A stretch of DNA of 64,000 nucleotides from NCBI GenBank assembly GCA_900111695.1, contig FOHD01000001.1, forward strand, positions 186,001-250,000. The letters run 5' to 3'. Of this stretch, positions 34,230 through 42,484 are shown piece by piece. The notes under the pieces are model-generated. The model made no database searches and was not told where the DNA came from. It was given only the letters and a program-made list of their open reading frames with translations. The stretch comes from Olsenella sp. KH3B4. GTDB taxonomy: Bacteria; Actinomycetota; Coriobacteriia; Coriobacteriales; Atopobiaceae. Made by a program: the position numbers and the translations under genes. Numbering within the stretch: the stretch's first letter is position 1; the number at the start of each line of letters is the position of its first letter.

Positions 34230-34629
34230 GTTACCTCCATATCCCCAGTCGGCGAGGCGGACCGCCCCGCCGAAATTAACTGCAGAACGTAAAAGAGAAC
34301 GAGGTAGTGCTGGTGAAGCTCGGTGCCCGCGGTGCGCAGGTGGCCCACGCGGGCTGCCCAAAGGCGCCGGAATAATTCGCCGGTGCCATTCGACGCTCTA
34401 ATCATACCGCTTACGGTCAATTGTGCATATAGAGGAAAGCTTCGTTTACCAATCTGTGTCTAAACGTGTGTTTGGAGGTTGCCGAGAGACCCCTGGCGCC
34501 GGGGTTGCGGGAAGTGGCCTTGAGGCGCCCGAGAGACGCCACGGCGGGGGTTTCGTACGGGGTTGCTGCAGGAACGGGGCCCGTAGCTCCAAAACGACGC
34601 CACAGCGGGGGTTTCCGCAACAGAAGCGC
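34230..34629. other. adhE leader and repeat-bearing intergenic region
   Basis: About 400 bases without a gene. Next to adhE lies a GC-rich leader with hairpins, for example CGGCGAGGCGG/CCGCCCCGCCG-type pairing near 34252-34274. An A/T-richer stretch around 34400-34450 probably holds the adhE promoter (TATGAT read on the minus strand). The right half, 34532-34619, is a copy of the GTTGCTGC hairpin repeat. Confidence 0.5.
34532..34619. repeat. GTTGCTGC hairpin repeat (copy B)
   Basis: Shares CGCCACGGCGGGGGTTTCG, TACGGGGTTGCTGC and AACGACGCCACAGCG-type blocks with copy A (13463-13640) and copy C (37522-37586). It begins right after the stop codon of the PLP-enzyme-like gene. Confidence 0.65.
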
Positions 34630-35265
34630 TTACGCCAAATCCGAGCGCAGCCGCTCCTCCAGAAGGCCAACCTGCTCCAGCGGATCGCCCGACGTGCACG
34701 TGAGGCGACGCCAGGAATCCTCCCCCACCAGCCTCGCGTCAACCAGAGGCCCAAAGCCATTCTCAAGCGTGCGAGAAGCGACGTCGTACGACGAATCCGT
34801 GCGCAACCCCGGGTAAACAACCCGCTCCACACGCGGATGGCACAGAAGGTAGCTTGCCACCACCTGCGCCGCGTCGGAGGACGCACGCCACTCGTGAGCA
34901 CGCTGTTCGAGAAGCGCCAGCTCCGCGTCATCGGCATCACGACCTGCCGAGAGAAGCCCGCGAGCCGCATCGGCAACGCCCTGCTCGCCACGCGCAACCC
35001 ACACCAGCATCGTGCCGGCGCCCGCCGCAGGCGCAAAGGCAACGTCCGCGCCGAGCCTCACCGCAGCACAGGCACGACCAACGCATGAGAGGTCGCAAAC
35101 CGCGGCCAGCCCCTGCTCGTGCGCACGCTCCGCGAGGCCCCGAACGTCCGTGCAAGTCACGGGCACCCCAGTCAGAGGCTCGATAGGCGCCGAGAAGCCC
35201 CTGCTCAAAGCGCCCCGCAGCTCATCTGCAGAGACAACCCGCAACACGCTACTCCGTTTGGCCAT
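34630..35265 (-). CDS. Degenerate Cys/Met-metabolism PLP-enzyme-like protein (no PLP lysine)
   Basis: A protein of 211 residues resembling cystathionine gamma-synthase/lyase. HPRVERVVYPGLRTDSSYDVA and TLENGFGPLVD match the region after the PLP lysine in that family, and RLGADVAFAPAAGAG aligns with the segment LGADxVxHSATKYLGGH. In that alignment the PLP-binding Lys is absent. The length is about half the usual 380 and the N-terminal substrate region is missing. The reading frame is intact, with GGGAG before ATG 35265, so it is either a pseudo-enzyme with another role or a decaying gene. It lies downstream of thrS behind a terminator. Confidence 0.6.
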   Translation of the reverse strand: MAKRSSVLRVVSADELRGALSRGFSAPIEPLTGVPVTCTDVRGLAERAHEQGLAAVCDLSCVGRACAAVRLGADVAFAPAAGAGTMLVWVARGEQGVADAARGLLSAGRDADDAELALLEQRAHEWRASSDAAQVVASYLLCHPRVERVVYPGLRTDSSYDVASRTLENGFGPLVDARLVGEDSWRRLTCTSGDPLEQVGLLEERLRSDLA

Positions 35266-35281
35266 GCATACTCCCAACACG

Positions 35282-35316
35282 AAAACGGCGGGACAGCCGC
35301 CAAAGCCATCCCGCCG
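35282..35316 (-). terminator. Rho-independent terminator of thrS
   Basis: CGGCGGGA (35286-35293) pairs with TCCCGCCG (35309-35316), followed on the minus strand by TTTTCG. Confidence 0.75.
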
Positions 35317-35319
35317 CAA

Positions 35320-35354
35320 CGATGAGACAAAGGGACTGTCCCTTTGTCTCATCG
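35320..35354. repeat. GAGACAAAGGGAC palindrome, copy 2
   Basis: Arms CGATGAGACAAAGGGAC and GTCCCTTTGTCTCATCG are a perfect 17-bp inverted repeat around T35337. The right arm contains the thrS stop codon (35349-35351). The core is identical to copy 1 at 29954-29986. Confidence 0.9.
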
Positions 35355-37112
35355 ACGCTCGCGAATCTCCTTGGTGACGTCGGCGATGAACTCGTCGAGG
35401 TCGCGCTGGACGGTCTCGTTCGAACGATCGCGCACGGAGATGTTACCGGCCTCGGCCTCCTTCTCGCCAAGGATCAGCATGTAGGGCACGCGGTCGATGG
35501 AGCGGGCCTCGCGGATCTTGTAGCCGATCTTCTCGTCACGCTCGTCAACCTTCACGCGCACGCCGGCGTCGCGAAGCTTCTGCGCAACCTCGTCGGCGTA
35601 GTCGCGGGTCTTCTCGGAGACGGGGAGCACCTTAACCTGGCAAGGCGAGAGCCACGTGGGGAACTTGCCCGCGTACTGCTCGATAAGCATGCCGATAAAA
35701 CGCTCGAACGAGCCAAAGCCCGCACGGTGAATCATGATGGGCTGCTTCTTGGAGCCGTCCTTGTCGGTGTACTCGAGCTGGAAGTTGTGCGGGAGCTGGA
35801 AGTCGAGCTGGATGGTGCCGCACTGCCACTCGCGACCCAGGCAGTCCTGCAGGTGGAAGTCGATCTTGGGGCCGTAGAAGGCGCCGTCACCGGGGTTGAG
35901 CTTGTAGTCGACGTGCATGGCTTCAAGAGCGTCCTTCAGGCCCTGCTCGGCGCGCTCCCAGTCCTCGTCGGAACCCATGGAGTTCTCGGGACGAGTAGAG
36001 AGCTCGACGCGATACGGGAAGCCAAACTGCGCGTAGTAGGCAGTGATGAGGTGCGCGACGTCCGTGACCTGCTCGGTAATCTGATCCGGACGAATGAAGA
36101 GGTGCGCGTCGTCCTGCTGGAACTCGCGGACGCGGAACAGGCCGTGGAGGGCGCCCTTGAGCTCGTGGCGGTGGTCGATGCCAGCCTCGGCGAGCTTGAG
36201 CGGCAGGTCACGGTAGCTGCGCGGCTTGCTCTTGTAGATGAGGCAGGCGCCGGGGCAGTTCATAGGCTTGATCGCGTAGTCCTCGTCGTCGATCTTGGTG
36301 GTGTACATGTTCTCTTTGTAGTGGTCCCAGTGGCCCGAGGTCTCCCACAGGCTGCGGGACAGGATGATCGGCGTCTGGACCTGGTCGTAGCCGTACTTGT
36401 CCTGCATCTCCTGCCAGTACTGCATGAGGGAGTTGCGGATGCGCATGCCGTTGGGGAGCCAGAACGGGAAGCCGGGACCGGCCTCGTTCATCATGAAGAT
36501 CTCCATCTCCTGGCCGATCTTCCTGTGGTCGCGCTTCTCAGCCTCCTCGCGCATGTGCTCCCACTGGGCAAGCTCGTCCTTGCTCCGGAAGGCAACGCCG
36601 TTGATGCGTGTGAGCATCTTGTTGTCCTTGTCGCCCTTCCAGTAGGCGCCGGAGACGCCGGTGAGCTTGAACGCCTTGAGGGCCTTGGTGTAGAGGATGT
36701 GCGGGCCAACGCACATGTCAACATACTCGCCCTGCTTGTAGAAGGTGATGCGGGCATCCTCGGGAAGGTCGCCGATGTGCTCGACCTTGTACTTCTCGCC
36801 ACGCTCCTGCATGTGGGCAATGGCCTCGGCACGGGGCAGCTCGTAGGTCTCGAACTTGAGGTTCTCCTTGCAGATCTTGGCCATCTCGGCCTCGATCTTG
36901 GGGAAGTCCTCCTCGGAGATCTTGGTGCCCTCGGGCAGGTCGATGTCGTAGTAGAAGCCGTTCTCGGTGGCCGGGCCAAAGGCAAAGTCCGCCTCGGGGT
37001 ACAGGCGCTTGATTGCCTGCGCCATGATGTGCGCCGCGGAGTGACGAATAACGTGCAGCTCCTGGTCCTCGGGGCACTCGTCCACATGTCCGTCGTTATA
37101 GAGAACCTTCAT
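35349..37112 (-). CDS. thrS: Threonine--tRNA ligase (lacking the TGS domain)
   Basis: Charges tRNA-Thr. The editing/N2 domain starts HVIRHSAAHIMAQAIKRLYP with the HxxxH zinc-type motif. The class II catalytic core has MNCPGACLIYK (Cys zinc ligand), FRVREFQQDDAHLF (motif 2) and HRAGFGSFERFIGML (motif 3), and the anticodon-binding domain closes the protein. At 587 residues it begins almost directly at the editing domain, missing the usual N-terminal TGS domain of about 60 residues. ATG 37112 follows GGAAGAGG; upstream codons to 37184 do not encode a TGS. No T-box leader is recognisable. Confidence 0.95.
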   Translation of the reverse strand: MKVLYNDGHVDECPEDQELHVIRHSAAHIMAQAIKRLYPEADFAFGPATENGFYYDIDLPEGTKISEEDFPKIEAEMAKICKENLKFETYELPRAEAIAHMQERGEKYKVEHIGDLPEDARITFYKQGEYVDMCVGPHILYTKALKAFKLTGVSGAYWKGDKDNKMLTRINGVAFRSKDELAQWEHMREEAEKRDHRKIGQEMEIFMMNEAGPGFPFWLPNGMRIRNSLMQYWQEMQDKYGYDQVQTPIILSRSLWETSGHWDHYKENMYTTKIDDEDYAIKPMNCPGACLIYKSKPRSYRDLPLKLAEAGIDHRHELKGALHGLFRVREFQQDDAHLFIRPDQITEQVTDVAHLITAYYAQFGFPYRVELSTRPENSMGSDEDWERAEQGLKDALEAMHVDYKLNPGDGAFYGPKIDFHLQDCLGREWQCGTIQLDFQLPHNFQLEYTDKDGSKKQPIMIHRAGFGSFERFIGMLIEQYAGKFPTWLSPCQVKVLPVSEKTRDYADEVAQKLRDAGVRVKVDERDEKIGYKIREARSIDRVPYMLILGEKEAEAGNISVRDRSNETVQRDLDEFIADVTKEIRERR

Positions 37113-37521
37113 GAGAAACCTCTTCCTTGGGGTAGATCCCAAACTTTGACAGCGAGAAGAACTGCGGGCCGCATGGGGCGGCACTGCGCATAACGGCGAC
37201 TGTCACATGGCAAAAGGCCAGGTGAGGGACAGCCGCCTAGATAGTTACCGTAGTAGTGGTACGCGTGGCGAGAAAAGCATGGGTACAAACAACACCCTTA
37301 GCCTGACGGTTCATGTGCACGTCGCTCATGTGGCGCATTCCCTACTGACTCCCCCACGCATTGGTGGAACTACTGCGGACGCATGCGACGCCGCCCAACG
37401 GCGAGCAGAGCCACCTGCGCTGCCTGCGGTGACGCAGACAGTTGACACTTTACACCAGAGAGCATCGCTTGTGGCAGGGAAGCAAAACGCACACGCAGGA
37501 AAAAGGTCTGAAAACGGCTTG
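37113..37521. other. Intergenic region upstream of thrS
   Basis: About 410 bases without a convincing gene on either strand. It should hold the thrS promoter on the minus strand, but no clear -35/-10 pair stands out. A TTGACA at 37443 faces away from any gene start. I searched by eye for a T-box motif and did not find one. Confidence 0.4.
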
Positions 37522-37586
37522 GGATTCGTGCGGCGTTGCTGCGGGGATATGCCCCGCGGTGCCGGGGCGACGCCACAGCGAGAAAA
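37522..37586. repeat. GTTGCTGC hairpin repeat (copy C)
   Basis: GGATTCGTGCGGCGTTGCTGC, ATGCCCCGCGG and GGCGACGCCACAGCGAG match copies A and B. It lies just beyond the terminator of the zinc-ribbon membrane gene. Confidence 0.6.
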
Positions 37587-37611
37587 AGGGCCCCACCGAA
37601 GCGGGGCCCTT
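37581..37611 (-). terminator. Terminator of the zinc-ribbon membrane gene
   Basis: AAGGGCCCC (37586-37594) pairs perfectly with GGGGCCCTT (37603-37611), with TTTTTCTCG following on the minus strand. Confidence 0.85.
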
Positions 37612-37632
37612 CTCGTTACGCTGTATCTCTCG

Positions 37633-38064
37633 CTACTGGATGCGGGTGCGGCAGTAGGGGCACACCTTCCAGTCGGCGTTGAGCGGACGGTGGCACGTGG
37701 GGCAAACGTTCCTCACCTGCGTGTTGCAGATGGGGCACACCACAAAGTCGCGGTCGATGGGCGCACCGCACTTGGGGCAGATGCCGTAGTGCGAGAGCTG
37801 GTGCTCGCGCAGGGCGATGTCGAGGTCCTGCTCCTCGCGGTCAATCAGGTAGGAGCTGGGACGCAGTATGACATAGGCGAGAAGACCAACGACGGGAATG
37901 ACCGAGATGATCGCCCACATCCACCAAGGCTCCGCGCCACGACGCTGGGCGTCGCGAATGACGTAGACGATGGAGAGCACGTAGAGCATCACAACGCACA
38001 CAACCAGGAGGTACAGGACCATCCTGACCTCGGGCGTAAGAATTTGGTCGATAAGGTCTTGCAT
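37633..38064 (-). CDS. Membrane protein with PLDc_N-like helices and double zinc ribbon
   Basis: A protein of 143 residues. Two TM helices (VLYLLVVCVVMLYVLSIVYV and WWMWAIISVIPVVGLLAYVIL) resemble the PLDc_N module. The soluble C-terminal part has two zinc-ribbon units: CPKC with CPIC, and CPTC with CPYC. Function is unknown; such proteins are common small membrane-anchored zinc proteins. ATG 38064 follows AGGAG with AGGGA closer by; the frame extends to 38232 without support. It has its own terminator and appears monocistronic. Confidence 0.85.
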   Translation of the reverse strand: MQDLIDQILTPEVRMVLYLLVVCVVMLYVLSIVYVIRDAQRRGAEPWWMWAIISVIPVVGLLAYVILRPSSYLIDREEQDLDIALREHQLSHYGICPKCGAPIDRDFVVCPICNTQVRNVCPTCHRPLNADWKVCPYCRTRIQ

Positions 38065-38290
38065 TCCCTGGACTCCTCTTGTTGACACATGTGTACGCGA
38101 CGTCTTGATTCCAGCTGCCAAAGACGTACTACCGAGAAACGCGATTGACGATTGTATCAGATGTGGCGGAGAATGCCTGCAACCTCGGCAGCAAGCATGA
38201 TTGAGGCACACGCAATGCGCGTTTCTCCACATAATGCGGACGCGGCCTCAACAACACGCCCATATGGTGTCTTGTCGGCAGTGCAGCCAC

Positions 38291-39283
38291 CTATCTGATG
38301 ATGTCGCCGTTCTCGTCGTACTTATAGAAGCCCTCCCCGGCGGCCATGCCCAGCTTGCCCTCGTCGATGTACTTCTGCAGCACAGCCTTCATGCCCTTGA
38401 AGTTGTAGGGCAGCATCATCTTCCTGAGCAGCGGGGTCACGATGCCGGGCACCTTCTGGTACTGGTCCACGATGTTCATCGCCGTGGTGAGGCCAACGGT
38501 ATCGAAGACCTGGAAGGGGCCCTTGGGGGCACCAGTGCCCGACGTCCACGCCTTGTCGATGCTCTGGGGGTCTGAGATGCCGTTGGCGTAGAGGTCAAGG
38601 CCCGAGAGCATCCAGGGCACGAGCTGGGAGTTGAGGAGGTAGCCTGCCTTCTCCTTCTTCACGGGCAGCGGCAGCATGTGGATGCCGCGGGCGAATTCAA
38701 GCACCGCGTTGAACGAGGCGTCGCTCGTCTCGCTTTGCACCATCACCTCGGTCACGTTGTGCTTCCAGATGGAGTTGGCAAAGTGCAGCGCAAGGTAGCG
38801 ATCGGGTCGGCCGGTGTCCTTGGTGAACTGCGAAGGCAGAAGCGACGAAGAGTTAGTAACAATAATGGTCTTCTCGGGCATGAGGGGCGCAACCTTCTTG
38901 AAGAAGTCCGCCTTCTGGTCGGCCACCTCGGCCATCGACTCGATCACTAGGTCAGCGTCGGCAACGGCCTTGCCAAGGTCGAGCTCGAGCTTCATGTCGT
39001 CATGCGCCTTGCGCGCGCGTGCGGCGCACTCATCGGCGTCAAACGAGTCGAAATCGGCGAGGCCCGGGCACCAGGCGGGGTCGTCCTCGCTCGTGGCACC
39101 CTTCATGCCCTCGATGGCCTCGAGGTACTGCTGCTCAAACTTATCAAGCTTGGGCTGGCAGCGGCCAATAGAACCCTCGGAGCGCAGCCAGATGGTAACG
39201 TCGTATCCCCAGTAGGCCGTCTGCAGCGCAATCTGAGAACCGAGGACTCCGCCGCCAGCGACCACAACCTTTTTGAAGCTCAT
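38291..39283 (-). CDS. 3-hydroxyacyl-CoA dehydrogenase family protein
   Basis: An NAD-dependent dehydrogenase of 330 residues. KKVVVAGGGVLGSQIALQTA is the Rossmann motif, ADLVIESMAE follows, then IIVTNSSSLLPSQF (catalytic-type Ser) and ALHFANSIWKHNVTEVM with the active-site His. KKEKAGYLLNSQLVPW starts the C-terminal helical domain. In classical enzymes the His motif reads HFFNP, so substrate preference may be unusual; 3-hydroxybutyryl-CoA or another short hydroxyacyl-CoA is most likely. GGGAGGA precedes the ATG. No thiolase or crotonase is adjacent. Confidence 0.88.
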   Translation of the reverse strand: MSFKKVVVAGGGVLGSQIALQTAYWGYDVTIWLRSEGSIGRCQPKLDKFEQQYLEAIEGMKGATSEDDPAWCPGLADFDSFDADECAARARKAHDDMKLELDLGKAVADADLVIESMAEVADQKADFFKKVAPLMPEKTIIVTNSSSLLPSQFTKDTGRPDRYLALHFANSIWKHNVTEVMVQSETSDASFNAVLEFARGIHMLPLPVKKEKAGYLLNSQLVPWMLSGLDLYANGISDPQSIDKAWTSGTGAPKGPFQVFDTVGLTTAMNIVDQYQKVPGIVTPLLRKMMLPYNFKGMKAVLQKYIDEGKLGMAAGEGFYKYDENGDIIR

Positions 39284-39405
39284 ATCCGTCCTCCCATCGA
39301 AAATGCAACTATATTGACCGCAATTCTATCGTAGTTGGACCAGGCATCGGCGCGAGTAGTTCGCGGATGCAACCAGATGGGTGGTAGACGGCTTGCGCGC
39401 AGGAC

Positions 39406-40833
39406 CTAGCCGCGAGCCTGTACGCCGGGGCGAAATATGCCCGCCACTTCGCCGGCAGTAGTGATTGACCCGCAGGCCACATACGACTCGCCCTCAAGTG
39501 CGCTCACCGCCTCGGGAATAGAGGCAAACGTGGCGACGGGCGCATTGCCCGCATGCGAGAAGATCTGAGCAAGTTCACTTGCAGGAAGGGCACGCGGAGA
39601 GGAGGTCTGAGCGCAGTAGACGCGAGGGAACTCCGGAGCAAGCAGCTGGACGATCCCCTCGACATCCTTGTCAGCTAGAACGGCGCAGAGAAGCGAGGGA
39701 CGCTCTTCCACCTTAGGGGCAACGGCTCGCACGGCGGTGAGGAAGGTCTGCACGCTCTGCGGATTGTGGCACGCGTCCACAAGAACCACGGGCTCGGGAC
39801 GCAGGACGTCGAAGCGACCCGGCGTGGGACATGTCACCACGGAATCAAAGAGCTTCTCGGCATCTAGCGGCCGGCCAAGATAGTCCTCGGCCAGCTGTAC
39901 CGCGCACGCAATGTTTGCTGCCTGGTAGACGGGCTTGAGGGCACTCACCTCTGCGTAGGACGAGCGCGTGGCGCGCACGTCGAGAACAAGCGAGCCGCCA
40001 ATACGGTTTGGCCGTTCGGTCACGCGATACGTCGCATGGGGGAGGTCGGCGTGCGCACGGGGCACGCCGGGGTGCATCTCCCCCGCCGCGTCTGCCAGGT
40101 CCTCGGGACGCAGGAGCGTGGGTACCACTCCCTCGCTGGCGCACTGGTCGAGAAACACTTCCTCCATGGTATCGGGCGTGGCCGTTCCCACGCCAAGCAC
40201 GCAGGTGCGACCACGCTTGATGATGGCGGCCTTCTCGCCAGCGATCTTCTCCAAGGTGTCGCCCAGGATGCGCATGTGGTCGAGGCCAATCCCCGTGATG
40301 GCAACGCTCTTGATTGACTTTACGGCAGAGGTTGCGTCCCAGCGTCCTCCCATGCCGCACTCGAGCACCGCAACGTCCACGCCTGCCTCGGCAAACACCA
40401 CGCACGCCGCAACGGTGAGCAGATCGAACTCGGTGATGTCGTACGGCCTCTCGCCCGCCGCCGTGCGGCGCGCATTCACGCGCTGTCCAGCCTCAAAGGC
40501 TGCCGCGATGCCGCGCGCAAACGCACCCCCAGAGACGGGACGGCCGTCAACCTCCATGCGCTCGGTGTAACTCACAAGCTCGGGCGAGGTGTAGAGCGCA
40601 GTCCGGAGGCCCTCGCCGCGCAGAATCGCCGCAGCAAAGCGCGCGGTTGATGTCTTGCCGTTGGTGCCTGCTATCTGCACGCTCTGGAAGGCGAGGTCAG
40701 GGTCTCCCAGCTCCGTCAGCATGTCCTCGACGCTCTCGAGCATGGGGCAGATGCCAAAACGCAGCGCGGAGTGCAGCGTTGCCAGTGCCTCGTCGTAGGT
40801 TGTTGGGGAAACGTCAAACGGAAGCCTGTACAT
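39406..40833 (-). CDS. folC: Folylpolyglutamate synthase/dihydrofolate synthase
   Basis: Adds glutamate to folates (and may make dihydrofolate from dihydropteroate). The Mur-ligase-type P-loop is QIAGTNGKTSTARFAA, followed by LYTSPELVSYTERM and LECGMGGRWDAT, all FolC signatures. VLVDACHNPQSV in the C-terminal half is the second conserved block. ATG 40833 (MYRLPFDV) begins where FolC proteins do, though its ribosome-binding site (AAGGGCG, 12 bases away) is poor; GTG 40887 is the alternative. It ends the minus-strand folate/formate gene run, 60 bp after the formate channel gene. Confidence 0.93.
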   Translation of the reverse strand: MYRLPFDVSPTTYDEALATLHSALRFGICPMLESVEDMLTELGDPDLAFQSVQIAGTNGKTSTARFAAAILRGEGLRTALYTSPELVSYTERMEVDGRPVSGGAFARGIAAAFEAGQRVNARRTAAGERPYDITEFDLLTVAACVVFAEAGVDVAVLECGMGGRWDATSAVKSIKSVAITGIGLDHMRILGDTLEKIAGEKAAIIKRGRTCVLGVGTATPDTMEEVFLDQCASEGVVPTLLRPEDLADAAGEMHPGVPRAHADLPHATYRVTERPNRIGGSLVLDVRATRSSYAEVSALKPVYQAANIACAVQLAEDYLGRPLDAEKLFDSVVTCPTPGRFDVLRPEPVVLVDACHNPQSVQTFLTAVRAVAPKVEERPSLLCAVLADKDVEGIVQLLAPEFPRVYCAQTSSPRALPASELAQIFSHAGNAPVATFASIPEAVSALEGESYVACGSITTAGEVAGIFRPGVQARG

Positions 40834-40893
40834 GCTAGTAATCGCCCTTTCGATGCGGATGATGCGTGCAGCTCTTGGAAATGCCACCCTAGG

Positions 40894-41754
40894 TTAGCCA
40901 TTCGAACGTACACCGGCAGCCATGTCCTTGCGGTAGGCAAGCCAGTATCCACAGCCAATAAGCATGGCACCGCCAACCAAATTACCAAGGCTCACCCAGA
41001 GGAGATTGGAGCATGCGCCCGCAAGCGGGACAGCCGTGGCATCCCCTCCCTGGCCCAGCGCCTGCACAATGAGCCCATATGGCAAGAAGAACATGTTGGC
41101 CACGCAGTGCTCGTATCCGGACGCGACGAAGGCCATGACCGGCATCACGCAGGCAAAGAACTTGTCGGCAAGAGAGTGACCGGCAAACGACATCCAGACG
41201 GCAAGGCACACCAGCACGTTGCACGCAATTCCCCGACAGAAAGCCGCAATTGGCGGGAGGGATGCCTTTGACGAGGCCACACCTGCAGCGGCAACGCCAA
41301 CCGCACCGCCATTGAGACCCGCGAAGCCTGAGCCCACAAGAATGAGGACGAGAAGGAGCGAACCCACGAGATTGCCCGCGTAGACCATGAGCCAGGAGCC
41401 CGCGAGCCGCCCCGGGCCATATCGGCAAGAAAGATAGCCAATGACCATGAGGTTGTTGCCGGTGAAGAGCTCGGCCCCAGCTACGACCACGAGGAAGAGG
41501 CCAACCGAGAAGACCACGCCGCTTAGGATCTGCGAGGAAGCAAACCCAAGGCTAGAGTCGGACTTCACAACGAGCATACAGGCGGCACCCGTGGCTATGA
41601 AGAGGCCAGCCATCACGGCGAGGAGAAACGACCGCCTGGGCGGGTTGGACGCCTTGCCTTCCCCCACGTCCGCCGCCTTGCGAAGCACCTGCGGAGTCGA
41701 GAGGCACTCCCAACTCATATTCATCGGAGAACCGCCACCACCGTGCATGGCCAT
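40894..41754 (-). CDS. Formate/nitrite transporter family channel
   Basis: A six-helix FNT channel of 286 residues. Hydrophobic segments include LLAVMAGLFIATGAACMLVV, ILSGVVFSVGLFLVVVAGAELFTGNN (family signature), NLVGSLLLVLILVGSGF, CNVLVCLAVWMSFA, and a C-terminal helix. The GAELFTGNN and CNVLVCLAVW motifs place it with FocA/NirC. Formate is the likely substrate because it sits inside a folate one-carbon run with formate-THF ligase; nitrite or hydrosulfide are alternatives. ATG 41754 follows GGGAGG by eight bases; the longer frame to 41793 spans a hairpin. Confidence 0.9.
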   Translation of the reverse strand: MAMHGGGGSPMNMSWECLSTPQVLRKAADVGEGKASNPPRRSFLLAVMAGLFIATGAACMLVVKSDSSLGFASSQILSGVVFSVGLFLVVVAGAELFTGNNLMVIGYLSCRYGPGRLAGSWLMVYAGNLVGSLLLVLILVGSGFAGLNGGAVGVAAAGVASSKASLPPIAAFCRGIACNVLVCLAVWMSFAGHSLADKFFACVMPVMAFVASGYEHCVANMFFLPYGLIVQALGQGGDATAVPLAGACSNLLWVSLGNLVGGAMLIGCGYWLAYRKDMAAGVRSNG

Positions 41755-41770
41755 GGCACAAACCTCCCTG

Positions 41771-41791
41771 GGACCCGGGCACCCCGGGTCC
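41771..41791 (-). promoter_or_regulatory. GC-rich hairpin in the formate channel leader
   Basis: GGACCCGGG and CCCGGGTCC form a perfect 9-bp stem with a 3-base loop, just upstream of the ribosome-binding site and between folE and the channel gene. It could attenuate transcription or process the operon mRNA. Confidence 0.5.
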
Positions 41792-41837
41792 AACGCACAA
41801 GTACATCAGTTGTAGAGGCAGGGGAGAAACCGCTCGA

Positions 41838-42482
41838 CTACAGCCCCAGGAGCCTGAGGGCTTCTCCACGACTCTTGGGGTCGGTCTTGAGACAACCACG
41901 AACGGCCGAGGTCACGGTCTTGGCGCCGGGCGTACGAATGCCGCGGATGGTCATGCAGGTGTGCTCCGCCTCGACCACGACAAGAACGCCGAGAGGGTCA
42001 AGCTCGCGCACCATGGCATCGGCAATCTGACTCGTGAGCCGCTCCTGCAGCTGGAGCCTGTGCGCGTAGCCCGTGACGCACCGGGCGATCTTCGAGAGGC
42101 CCGTGATTCGCCCGTCCCGCGGGATGTAGCAGACGCTGGCCTTCCCCATGAAGGGAAGGACGTGGTGCTCGCACATGCTCGCAAAGGGGATGTCGCGGAC
42201 GACGACCATCTCCTCGTTGCCGGGCTCGTGGAACTGCTTACGCAGGTAGCGGCCGGGGTCCTCCTGCATGCCGCCGAATATCTCCTCGCATGCCCTTGCC
42301 ACGCGATCCGGCGTGCCCACAAGCCCTGGCCTGTCTGGGTCCTCGCCAATGGCAGCGAGAAGCTCCCTCACGGCAGCCTCGACGCGCGGCTTGTCCAGCT
42401 TCCCATACGAAAGCTCGGAGGACCTGCCGGGGCCCTCGGTCTGCTCGGGAAGGTCGTAGTCCTCGTCCTCGCGATAGTCCAC
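41838..42482 (-). CDS. folE: GTP cyclohydrolase I
   Basis: Converts GTP to dihydroneopterin triphosphate, the first step of folate synthesis. [19 protein letters not shown] contains the zinc Cys and His, [13 protein letters not shown] and [13 protein letters not shown] the other zinc Cys and substrate residues. The catalytic domain starts near residue 35 after an acidic N-terminal extension. I chose GTG 42482 because GAGG lies five bases upstream and it follows the folD stop by two bases; a longer frame to 42779 overlaps folD throughout. The length is 214 residues. Confidence 0.92.
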   Translation of the reverse strand: MDYREDEDYDLPEQTEGPGRSSELSYGKLDKPRVEAAVRELLAAIGEDPDRPGLVGTPDRVARACEEIFGGMQEDPGRYLRKQFHEPGNEEMVVVRDIPFASMCEHHVLPFMGKASVCYIPRDGRITGLSKIARCVTGYAHRLQLQERLTSQIADAMVRELDPLGVLVVVEAEHTCMTIRGIRTPGAKTVTSAVRGCLKTDPKSRGEALRLLGL

Positions 42483-42484
42483 CG

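Noticed and set aside
31791..34292. Very long open frame (over 800 codons) opposite adhE
   Set aside because: It is a shadow of the high-GC third codon positions of adhE; its translation is a Val/Gly/Asp-rich string with no domain, and adhE is unambiguous.
37340..37380. T-box-like string GGTGGAACTACTGCGG in the thrS upstream region
   Set aside because: It is on the strand opposite thrS and lacks the specifier stem and terminator expected of a T-box.
37443..37470. TTGACA promoter-like sequence
   Set aside because: It points to the plus strand, where no gene starts, and no -10 follows at 16-18 bases.
37207..38085. Open frame across the thrS upstream region and opposite the zinc-ribbon gene
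   Set aside because: Its second half is antisense to a clear zinc-ribbon membrane protein and its first half has no domain; it also runs through the repeat and terminator.
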